From: Deltaproteobacteria bacterium
GTDB taxonomy: Bacteria > Desulfobacterota > Desulfobacteria > Desulfobacterales > BuS5
DNA length: 11,928 nt
Reading direction: 5' to 3'
Assembly (NCBI GenBank): GCA_021157555.1
Contig: JAGGWL010000234.1
Location: forward strand, 1 to 11,928
In this document: positions 6,501-11,928 of the stretch, one piece after another
How the letters are laid out: each line of letters begins with the position of its first letter
Position numbering within the stretch: the stretch's first letter is position 1
Notes under the pieces: generated by a model
The model's database searches: none
Told to the model about the DNA's origin: nothing
The model's input: the letters and a program-made list of their open reading frames with translations, nothing else
Program-made: the position numbers and the translations under genes

Positions 6501-7173
6501 TGATATGGTTAAATGACCTGTCGGCATCATCTGTGATACGGCAGAGTTCTTTTTCAAGTTTGGTTTTAAATAAATCATAGCTGTTTTTATCTGTATCTTC
6601 AGGGACATAGATGGGATCTCCATATGCAATTCTGCACTTTGTAAAAGGATACGGCAATATAAACCTGTCCCAACTGGAGAAAATCTTGATTTTTTTTGCA
6701 CTATAACTAAATGGAACAATAGGATATCCTGTTTTTTTAGCAAGTGTAATTATGCCTGGCTGAACCTTGTGGCGTGGTCCTCTTGGGCCGTCTGGTATAA
6801 TCACTCCAGGTCGTTGCTGCTTTTTAAGTATTTTAATCTGTTTTGCAAGAGCCCTCAGGCCTCCTCTGGAAGAAGAGCCGCGAATAGTTTCATGCCCCTG
6901 GTTTTGCAGTATTCTCGCTATAATTTCACCATCTTTTGATTTGCTGACAAGGATTACCAGATTCCATCCTTTAAAGATATAACTAAAAAGAATAATTCTG
7001 GAATGCCAGCAAGCACCAATAAACTTACCTGAACCTAAAATAGGCGCAATTTTCTTTAAACCCTCTGACTCGATGGTTGTAGTTGCACAAAGCAGATCAA
7101 TTATCAATCTGCCCAAGATGCCGGTCAGCCTCCATTTTATTTCTGATATATAGTTTTTAATGATATTCTTCAT
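6490..7173 (-). CDS. DUF374 acyltransferase, LpxJ-like lipid A secondary acyltransferase
   Basis: 227 residues of the DUF374 branch of the lysophospholipid acyltransferase superfamily. Family features in order: WHSR (56-59) carrying the probable catalytic histidine H57, SKSKDGE (77-83), RGSSSRGGLRAL (98-109), DGPRGPRH (128-135), and GYPIVPF (149-155). LpxJ of Helicobacter and Campylobacter, which adds a secondary acyl chain to lipid A in place of LpxM, belongs to this type. The position between lpxB and msbA strongly suggests the same job here. Membrane association at the cytoplasmic face is expected; no cleaved signal is seen. The start has no Shine-Dalgarno: a TATAAT lies only 5 nt upstream. 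The stop codon sits in the 6338-6500 palindrome, so the last few residues (IIMS) may be element-derived. The exact acyl donor and site are not readable from sequence. Confidence 0.8.
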   Translation of the reverse strand: MKNIIKNYISEIKWRLTGILGRLIIDLLCATTTIESEGLKKIAPILGSGKFIGACWHSRIILFSYIFKGWNLVILVSKSKDGEIIARILQNQGHETIRGSSSRGGLRALAKQIKILKKQQRPGVIIPDGPRGPRHKVQPGIITLAKKTGYPIVPFSYSAKKIKIFSSWDRFILPYPFTKCRIAYGDPIYVPEDTDKNSYDLFKTKLEKELCRITDDADRSFNHIIMS

Positions 7174-7178
7174 TTTAC

Positions 7179-7184
7179 ATTATA
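7179..7184 (-). promoter_or_regulatory. Perfect -10-like TATAAT just before the acyltransferase start
   Basis: The minus strand reads TATAAT, GTAAA, ATG. If used, transcription would start at about the A of the ATG and give a leaderless mRNA, which fits the absence of a ribosome site. There is no good -35 hexamer (GGCACT at 17 nt), and the surroundings are A/T-rich. Confidence 0.2.
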
Positions 7185-7203
7185 CTTTTTTTTTATATGA
7201 AAG

Positions 7204-7255
7204 TGCCTAAAGTGGTAGAGCCAAGGCATGCCTTGTCTCTATGCATGCCTAAAGT
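7204..7255. repeat. 26-bp palindrome flanked by 10-bp direct repeats
   Basis: A palindrome at 7216-7241 (AGAGCCAAGGCATGCC centred on GCATGC, one mismatched pair) lies between two exact copies of TGCCTAAAGT at 7204-7213 and 7246-7255. It sits in the 112-nt gap between lpxB and the acyltransferase gene. The form resembles a small inserted palindrome with target duplication, or a stem-loop in the mRNA. It has no T-run after it on the minus strand and so is not a classic terminator. Confidence 0.7.
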
Positions 7256-7285
7256 TGCGGTCCCTGTGGTTAAGGAATCTGGTGT

Positions 7286-8443
7286 TCACGAAAGCATATT
7301 TAAAGCTATTTTAGCCACTTCCAGAGAAGCTCCCGGACCTCCAAGTATATTTTTTATTTTAAGTAATTCGTTACGGATATTTTCCATCAATAGTGGATCA
7401 TCAAGGATACGGCCTGCTGTTGCGGCAATATTTTGAGGAGAAGCTTCATTCTGTATTAGTTCAGGAACTAATGTTTTTCCTGCAATAAGGTTTACCAGGC
7501 CGATATTTTCAACTTTTATCATAAGTTTGCCAAGCATGAAACTTACAGGTGATATTTTATATACTATTATCATCGGGGTGCCTGAAATACCAGTCTCCAG
7601 AGTAACAGTTCCAGATGCTGTGATAACAAAGCAACTTTGTTCAAGCACATTTATAACTGGTCCGTCGTTAAGCTCCAGATTTATAATACTGTTGAAGTTT
7701 CGAACTGTCTTTTTGATATACTGTTTGTCGACTGTAGGGGCAATTGAAAGAATAAACTTAATATCATCAAATTTTTTCTGCAGCAAAACAGCAGTTTCAA
7801 GCATAACCGGTAAAAGTTTTGTAATCTCACTGTTGCGTGATCCTGGAAGAAGTCCTATTATTTGTTGCCCTGACTTTTTAATTTCAGAGGAACTCCTTGA
7901 TGAGTCAATGCTTGAATCAAGCAGAGGATGACCTACAAATGTAACTGGTATTCCATGTTTTTTGTAAAAAATCTCTTCAAATGGAAGGATAACGGCCATA
8001 TGATCTATTATCTTCCCTATTTTTTTTACACGTCCCTGTCTCCATGCCCAGATCTGCGGGCTGATATAATAAAGCACAGGAATACGTAATTTTTTTGCAG
8101 CCGCTGCAATACGCAGATTAAAATCAGGATAATCTATCAATATCAGAAGGTCAAGCTTTAAACTTTTCAGGAGGCGTTTTGCAACAGAAAAAGCTTTAAA
8201 AATAGTGGGAAGTTTAGCAAAAACTTCGGTTATTCCTACTACTGCAAGTTCTGCAGCATCTACCAAAATTTTTACACCTTCTTTTTTCATGGCATTGCCG
8301 CCGATTCCATAAAAAAAAAGATTATTCTTTTCCATTTTCATGGCGTTGACAAGCTTTGCCCCGTGATGATCTCCCGAGGCCTCGCCTGCTATGATCATAA
8401 TAGTTTTTTTCTGGTTGTATTTTGGAAGCATAATTTTATACAT
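7286..8443 (-). CDS. lpxB: Lipid-A-disaccharide synthase LpxB
   Basis: 385 residues, a GT-B fold family 19 glycosyltransferase on the cytoplasmic face of the inner membrane. It condenses UDP-2,3-diacylglucosamine with lipid X to form the disaccharide 1-phosphate. Motifs visible: AGEASGDHHGA (19-29), FYGIGGNAM (44-52), LIDYPDFNLR (102-111) with D104 matching the essential aspartate of the family, SPQIWAWRQGR (128-138), VGHPLLD (170-176), LLPGSRNSEI (198-207) with R203, and the C-terminal TASGTVTLE (275-283). All key residues are present and the length is normal. The start overlaps the end of the upstream oxidoreductase gene by 8 nt. A second ATG four codons in is possible; neither has a strong ribosome site. 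It uses the product of LpxI from the same operon. Confidence 0.95.
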   Translation of the reverse strand: MYKIMLPKYNQKKTIMIIAGEASGDHHGAKLVNAMKMEKNNLFFYGIGGNAMKKEGVKILVDAAELAVVGITEVFAKLPTIFKAFSVAKRLLKSLKLDLLILIDYPDFNLRIAAAAKKLRIPVLYYISPQIWAWRQGRVKKIGKIIDHMAVILPFEEIFYKKHGIPVTFVGHPLLDSSIDSSRSSSEIKKSGQQIIGLLPGSRNSEITKLLPVMLETAVLLQKKFDDIKFILSIAPTVDKQYIKKTVRNFNSIINLELNDGPVINVLEQSCFVITASGTVTLETGISGTPMIIVYKISPVSFMLGKLMIKVENIGLVNLIAGKTLVPELIQNEASPQNIAATAGRILDDPLLMENIRNELLKIKNILGGPGASLEVAKIALNMLS

Positions 8444-9395
8444 TCAAGAACTTGCTGTTTGCATTTCTTATCTGCTGCATAGTGGCTATCGCTATTTTTA
8501 AAGCATCGCGCCCCATTTCTCCGGTTACTTCCGGGGATGTTCGGTTTTGGACGGCTTTAACAAAGGAGACCAGTTCATCATTCAAGGCATCCCCCTTCTG
8601 GAATGATATATTCTCAATTTCCATACCAGGTATCACTCCTTTTTTATTAACGCCGGTTTTTTTGATAATAGTAATTTTATAACTTGAAAAATCTACTGAA
8701 ATATAAGCATCTTTTTGAAACAGCCTGATTTTGCGCTCATTTTTTATTGAAATTCTGCTGGCAGTAATATTTGCCACACACCCGTTTTTAAATTCCAGGC
8801 GTGCATTTGCAATATCTACATGATCTGAAATAACAGATACACCAGATGCATGAACCGACTTTAGTTCCGATTTAACAAAGTTTGATATCAAATCAATATC
8901 ATGAATCATTAAATCCAGCACAACGCTGACATCTATACCACGTTCCTTGTAAAAACTAAGGCGATGCGATTCAATAAACATCGGTTTTTTTATAATATCT
9001 CGCAAGGCAACTACTGCCGGATTAAAACGTTCCAGATGGCCTACCTGTATAATAAGATCTTTTTCTTTTGCCAAATCAATGAGTTTATCCGCATCAGCTA
9101 TAGATGTTGTGATAGGCTTTTCAATCATCACATCAATGCCGTTTTCAAGAAAATCTTTTGAAACCGTATAATGTTCCGGGGTTGAAGCGACAATACTGGC
9201 GGCATCAATTTTATTAATAAGGTCTGTATGATGCGAAAATGAAAGGGTGTTAAATTGAGCAGCTATATTATCGGCTCTGGATTTGTCAAGATCAACCACT
9301 CCGACAAGATCAACATTTTCCATTTTTGCATATTTTTCCGTATGAAACTTGCCTAGATAACCGACTCCAACAACACCTATACGCAGTTTTTTCAT
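8436..9395 (-). CDS. Gfo/Idh/MocA family NAD(P)-dependent oxidoreductase in the lpx operon
   Basis: 319 residues. An N-terminal Rossmann domain opens with RIGVVGVGYLG (GxGxxG at 10-15), carries EKP at 92-94 (the family lysine), and is followed by GHLERFNPA (119-127) and MIHDIDL (163-169) with the probable catalytic H165. The rest is the mixed alpha/beta substrate domain. The start has GGAG 5 nt before the ATG and overlaps the lpxI stop by 4 nt (ATGA), and its own stop overlaps lpxB, so it is co-translated with lipid A genes. GnnA, a sugar-nucleotide 3-dehydrogenase used to make amide-linked lipid A precursors, belongs to this superfamily, but no GnnB-type aminotransferase is present in the window. 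The substrate is therefore open; a UDP-sugar is the best guess. Confidence 0.85.
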   Translation of the reverse strand: MKKLRIGVVGVGYLGKFHTEKYAKMENVDLVGVVDLDKSRADNIAAQFNTLSFSHHTDLINKIDAASIVASTPEHYTVSKDFLENGIDVMIEKPITTSIADADKLIDLAKEKDLIIQVGHLERFNPAVVALRDIIKKPMFIESHRLSFYKERGIDVSVVLDLMIHDIDLISNFVKSELKSVHASGVSVISDHVDIANARLEFKNGCVANITASRISIKNERKIRLFQKDAYISVDFSSYKITIIKKTGVNKKGVIPGMEIENISFQKGDALNDELVSFVKAVQNRTSPEVTGEMGRDALKIAIATMQQIRNANSKFLNV

Positions 9396-10198
9396 TTTTT
9401 CTCCATGGAAATTACTGAAATTTTGTATTGGTTTGCAAGCTCAATCATTTTTTGTTTGTCAAACACAATCGCCTTGCCGGCCTCTATTACAAGGGTTCTT
9501 GCTCCGGCTGCATGCATGGTTTCGATTGTTTGAACGCCAATAGCCGGAACATCGAATCTGGTGTCCTGGCCTGGTTTACAAACCTTTACCACTACAATAT
9601 CACCCTTTCCTAATTCACCACCTCTTTTTATGGTGGCATCCGTTCCATCAACAGCCTCCACTGCCAATACTGAGCCTCCGGCCACAACAACACATTGTCC
9701 AATGTCGAATCTGCCGATTTTTTTGGCTATCTCCCACCCTATTTCAATATCTTTTTTTTCGGTTTTGGATGGTTTTCGTTTGGTCCATATTCCGGCTTCA
9801 GCTAATAGTTCAGGGATGAGAAAGGTGGAGGGACGGATCTTTATGCCTTCATCTTCAATAGCTGCCGCAAAAGCACTCAAAATTCCATCATCATGGGTAT
9901 GTTTCATGCGGGCAACAATTGATATGGCTTTTATGTCAGGACGTACGTCTGTAAAGAGTCTGGTTTTTCTGATAGCTCCAATAATAACTGCTTCCGGAAC
10001 ATTATTTTTTTTAAAAAATTTTATCAGCCGCTTGACCTGTCCCAAGTGGAGCCACTCAATTTCGTCCACTATTTCTTTCAGGACAGGATCAGCCTCTTTT
10101 AGATAAGCTGCAGCATAAACGGAATATCCTTTTGCTTTGGCAGCTTGTGAAAAAATTATGGGAAACTGGCCGCTTCCCGCAATAATTCCTATTTTCAT
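9392..10198 (-). CDS. lpxI: UDP-2,3-diacylglucosamine pyrophosphatase LpxI
   Basis: 268 residues of the LpxI (formerly DUF1009) family, which replaces LpxH in many Gram-negative bacteria. It hydrolyses UDP-2,3-diacylglucosamine to lipid X and UMP. The N-terminus MKIGIIAGSGQFPI is characteristic. The catalytic C-terminal domain contains KRGGELGKGDIVVVKVCKPG (191-210) and the acidic motif QDTRFDVPAIG (211-221), which includes the conserved aspartates D212 and D216 expected for metal-dependent hydrolysis. The length matches the family. The start shares one base with the lpxA stop (TAATG) and the stop overlaps the oxidoreductase gene, so translation is coupled on both sides. No lpxH is seen nearby, consistent with LpxI being the sole enzyme for this step. 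Confidence 0.94.
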   Translation of the reverse strand: MKIGIIAGSGQFPIIFSQAAKAKGYSVYAAAYLKEADPVLKEIVDEIEWLHLGQVKRLIKFFKKNNVPEAVIIGAIRKTRLFTDVRPDIKAISIVARMKHTHDDGILSAFAAAIEDEGIKIRPSTFLIPELLAEAGIWTKRKPSKTEKKDIEIGWEIAKKIGRFDIGQCVVVAGGSVLAVEAVDGTDATIKRGGELGKGDIVVVKVCKPGQDTRFDVPAIGVQTIETMHAAGARTLVIEAGKAIVFDKQKMIELANQYKISVISMEKK

Positions 10199-10968
10199 TA
10201 TCTTGTAATACCACGCTCGGATGACTTTATAAAATCTATAAACCTGACAACTTCAGGTATTAGTTCCACTTCAACCAGAACCTTTTCAACAGCCTCTTTT
10301 AAAGGAAAACCCTGGCGAAATGTCATTTTGTATGCCTTTTTCATTATTCCCAATGTCTCTTCAGAAAAACCATGACGTTTCAGCCCGATTTTATTGAAGC
10401 CATACAGCTTGGCCCTGTCGCCGCCTACTATCACATATGGAGGTATATCTTTGGTTATCGCAGACGTGCCGCTGATATAGGCATAATCGCCTATTTTTAC
10501 AAACTGGTGTATTGCAGCCAGACCTCCGATTGTGACATAATCGCCTACGGTTATATGGCCTGCCAGGGTTGCTACATTGGCTAAAATAACATTCCGGCCG
10601 GTTTTGCAGTCATGTGCCACATGGGCATATGCCATGATAAAATTTTCTTCTCCTACTTCGGTGATACCACCGCCAAAGCCTGTGCCGCGGTTTATAGTTA
10701 CAAATTCACGCACAACCGTTCCCCGGCCGATCTTTACCCAGGTCTCTTCTCCTTCAAATTTCAGGGCCTGGGGCTCTGCCCCGATAGAGGCATATTGAAA
10801 AATATGGCAATCAGAGCCTATTTCCGTATATGAATCTATAACAACATGGGGGCCTATAATGGTACCCGAACCGATTGTCACATTTTCTTTAATAATAGAA
10901 TATGGGCCGATTGTTACATTTGAACCGATTTTTGCTTTTGAGTCGATAATTGCTGTTGCATGTATCAT
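10198..10968 (-). CDS. lpxA: UDP-N-acetylglucosamine acyltransferase LpxA
   Basis: 256 residues, a left-handed parallel beta-helix built of hexapeptide repeats from the N-terminus to about residue 190, then the alpha-helical C-terminal domain. It transfers a 3-hydroxyacyl chain from acyl carrier protein to the 3-position of UDP-GlcNAc, the first step of lipid A synthesis. The segment AHVAHDC (115-121) carries H119, equivalent to catalytic His125 of E. coli; NVATLAGH and HQF (154-156) are also conserved. The acyl-length position equivalent to E. coli G173 is a glycine (G167), which suggests a long chain such as C14 rather than C10. The ATG overlaps the fabZ stop by 4 nt; the ribosome site is weak (GGAA), in keeping with coupled translation. 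All catalytic features are intact. Confidence 0.96.
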   Translation of the reverse strand: MIHATAIIDSKAKIGSNVTIGPYSIIKENVTIGSGTIIGPHVVIDSYTEIGSDCHIFQYASIGAEPQALKFEGEETWVKIGRGTVVREFVTINRGTGFGGGITEVGEENFIMAYAHVAHDCKTGRNVILANVATLAGHITVGDYVTIGGLAAIHQFVKIGDYAYISGTSAITKDIPPYVIVGGDRAKLYGFNKIGLKRHGFSEETLGIMKKAYKMTFRQGFPLKEAVEKVLVEVELIPEVVRFIDFIKSSERGITR

Positions 10969-11411
10969 TTTTTATATTCCAAAGTGGCTAAAAGCTCGGC
11001 TTCCGCCACTATTTTATTGTTTACACTTGCAAGACCTTTCATTTTAAAGGTCGTTTTCCTTTGGCGCAGAATTTCCACATCTAATATCAACTGGTCTCCA
11101 GGAACAACCGGTTTTCTGAATTTGACCTTGTCGATTCCCATAAAATACATAAGCATCTCACTATTTTCTTTGGGAATTGTTTCCTGGCCAAGTACCCCGC
11201 CGGCTTGGGCCATGGCTTCTATTATCAGCACGCCCGGCATGATAGGCTCTGCTGGAAAATGACCCTGGAAAAAAGGTTCGTTTATGGTAACATTTTTCAA
11301 TGCTTTGACTCTCTTTCCTTTTTCAAATTCAAGGATCCTGTCGACAAGAAGAAAGGGGTATCTATGCGGCAATAATTCCATAATTTTCATAATATCATAT
11401 GTGTCATCCAT
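10965..11411 (-). CDS. fabZ: 3-hydroxyacyl-[acyl-carrier-protein] dehydratase FabZ
   Basis: 148 residues from the start chosen here, single hot-dog fold. It dehydrates 3-hydroxyacyl-ACP to trans-2-enoyl-ACP in fatty acid elongation and so competes with LpxA and LpxD for 3-hydroxyacyl-ACP, which explains its place in lpx clusters. The family signature is complete: LLPHRYPFLLVDR (13-25), NEPFFQGHFP (44-53) with catalytic H51, MPGVLIIEAMAQ (58-69) with E65, and KVKFRKPVVPGD (95-106). I chose the ATG at 11411 because GGAG precedes it by 6 nt; an ATG four codons earlier (11423) lacks a ribosome site and would place that GGAG inside the gene. The stop overlaps lpxA by 4 nt. Confidence 0.95.
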   Translation of the reverse strand: MDDTYDIMKIMELLPHRYPFLLVDRILEFEKGKRVKALKNVTINEPFFQGHFPAEPIMPGVLIIEAMAQAGGVLGQETIPKENSEMLMYFMGIDKVKFRKPVVPGDQLILDVEILRQRKTTFKMKGLASVNNKIVAEAELLATLEYKK

Positions 11412-11417
11412 TTTTTT

Positions 11418-11421
11418 CTCC
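11418..11421 (-). promoter_or_regulatory. Shine-Dalgarno that decides the fabZ start
   Basis: The minus strand reads GATGGAG, six A residues, ATG. It supports initiation at 11411 rather than at the in-frame ATG at 11423, which overlaps this site. Confidence 0.6.
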
Positions 11422-11487
11422 ATCGTCAGTTTGGCATCCTCATATCACTTCAAAAATAGTTTACACTTTTTTTAAAAAAACAAACCT

Positions 11488-11517
11488 ATCTGTGTTTATC
11501 TGTGTGCATCTGTGTCC
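11488..11517. repeat. Three tandem 10-bp units between lpxD and fabZ
   Basis: On the plus strand ATCTGTGTTT, ATCTGTGTGC and ATCTGTGTCC follow one another without gaps (minus strand: xxxACACAGAT three times). They occupy the 137-nt gap between lpxD and fabZ, the only sizeable gap in the first part of the lpx cluster. Units of this sequence are a common kind of intergenic repeat in delta-proteobacterial genomes as I recall; I see no regulatory role in it. Confidence 0.65.
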
Positions 11518-11560
11518 CATTGTTGTTTCAAAAGTGTCAACGGATAAATAAGTGATGCGA

Positions 11561-11928
11561 TCAGTTTTTCTCAATTTTATCAAGTCTTTTTTCAAGATCC
11601 CTCAACGTTTTTTTCAATTCCGGGAGCTTTGGCAGTATATTTTGGACTCTTAACCACAGCCTGTGAGGTATTCCAAGCCCTGATACAACCGAACCATCAG
11701 GCAGCGATTTTGCTATCCCGGACTGGGGACCTATGGTTACATTATCTCCAATTTTTATATGCCCTGTAATACCGGCCTGCCCTGCCAGAATTGCGTTCTT
11801 ACCGATAGTAGTGCTTCCTGATATTCCAACTTGGGCAACTATAACAGAATTTTCACCGATAATGACATTATGGGCAATATGAACCATATTGTCGGTTTTT
11901 ACGCCCTGTTTGATTAATGTCTCTCCAA
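11561..11928 (-). CDS. lpxD: UDP-3-O-acylglucosamine N-acyltransferase LpxD (C-terminal part)
   Basis: The last 122 or so codons of a gene that enters from the right edge; its start is outside the window. The reading frame begins GETLIKQGVKTDN and continues MVHIAHNVIIGENSVIVAQV, a hexapeptide-repeat beta-helix with the LpxD segment QIAHN-type VHIAHNV, whose second histidine aligns with the catalytic His of the family. Further repeats ISGSTTIG, ITGHIKIG and PQSGIAKSLPDG follow, then GLGIPHRLWLRV and a C-terminal helix rich in Leu/Lys (LPELKKTLRDLEKRLDKIEKN) typical of LpxD. The enzyme adds the amide-linked 3-hydroxyacyl chain to UDP-3-O-acylglucosamine, the step before LpxI. It is first in the visible cluster and separated from fabZ by 149 nt to the chosen start. 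LpxA is excluded because it is present separately. Confidence 0.93.
   Translation of the reverse strand, partial: GETLIKQGVKTDNMVHIAHNVIIGENSVIVAQVGISGSTTIGKNAILAGQAGITGHIKIGDNVTIGPQSGIAKSLPDGSVVSGLGIPHRLWLRVQNILPKLPELKKTLRDLEKRLDKIEKN

Noticed and set aside
6495..6743. A minus-strand frame overlapping the acyltransferase gene
   Set aside because: It is an alternative frame of the same strand inside a gene whose DUF374 motifs lie in the other frame.
9561..10106. A 181-codon plus-strand open frame
   Set aside because: It lies wholly antisense to lpxI, whose protein is clearly conserved; the plus-strand product shows no domain or ribosome site.
11512..11540. A promoter with TTGACA at 11540-11535 (minus strand) ahead of fabZ
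   Set aside because: The position 17 nt downstream reads GGACAC, not a -10 box, and no better spacing was found.

Overview
The window is an AT-rich bacterial stretch in which every gene I can support lies on the minus strand, so transcription runs from the right edge to the left. The gene set (a Raetz lipid A cluster with LpxI rather than LpxH, a DUF374 acyltransferase, a late anaerobic-type cobamide assembly cluster, and a TIGR03790 protein) and the many intergenic palindromes suggest a Gram-negative Desulfobacterota bacterium, plausibly Desulfobacterales. That placement is an inference from gene content; no rRNA or other phylogenetic marker is present.

Right part (about 6490-11928): lpxD (cut by the window edge), fabZ, lpxA, lpxI, a Gfo/Idh/MocA oxidoreductase, lpxB and a DUF374 (LpxJ-like) acyltransferase. 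From fabZ to lpxB the genes overlap by 1-8 nt, a clear operon. Together they make UDP-diacylglucosamine, hydrolyse it to lipid X and condense the two into the lipid A disaccharide; the DUF374 protein probably adds a secondary acyl chain. The oxidoreductase has no defined place in the canonical pathway.

Middle (4563-6320): msbA, the ABC flippase for the lipid A core, separated from the acyltransferase gene by a 163-nt imperfect palindrome. The usual partners lpxK and waaA do not follow it. Instead comes a three-gene cobamide cluster (2423-4490): cobD (threonine-phosphate decarboxylase), cbiB (adenosylcobinamide-phosphate synthase) and a TIM-barrel AP-endonuclease-2 superfamily protein that I read as CbiR, the cobamide-remodelling hydrolase. 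CbiR would strip an unsuitable lower ligand and return adenosylcobinamide phosphate, the same compound that CobD plus CbiB produce.

Left part (1-1613): a secreted TIGR03790 family protein, a 190-nt palindromic element, and the first 43 codons of a lipoprotein that looks like a TPR protein. TIGR03790 is, to my knowledge, tied to genomes with exosortase/PEP-CTERM sorting.

The most unusual structural signal is a dispersed repeat end (core GGAACGAGGACGAAA) that recurs in the left palindrome and at three gene junctions. There it coincides with stop codons (msbA, cbiB, cbiR), supplies the Shine-Dalgarno of cbiR and encodes the last residues of CbiR. Other small repeats lie near 7204-7255 and 11488-11517.
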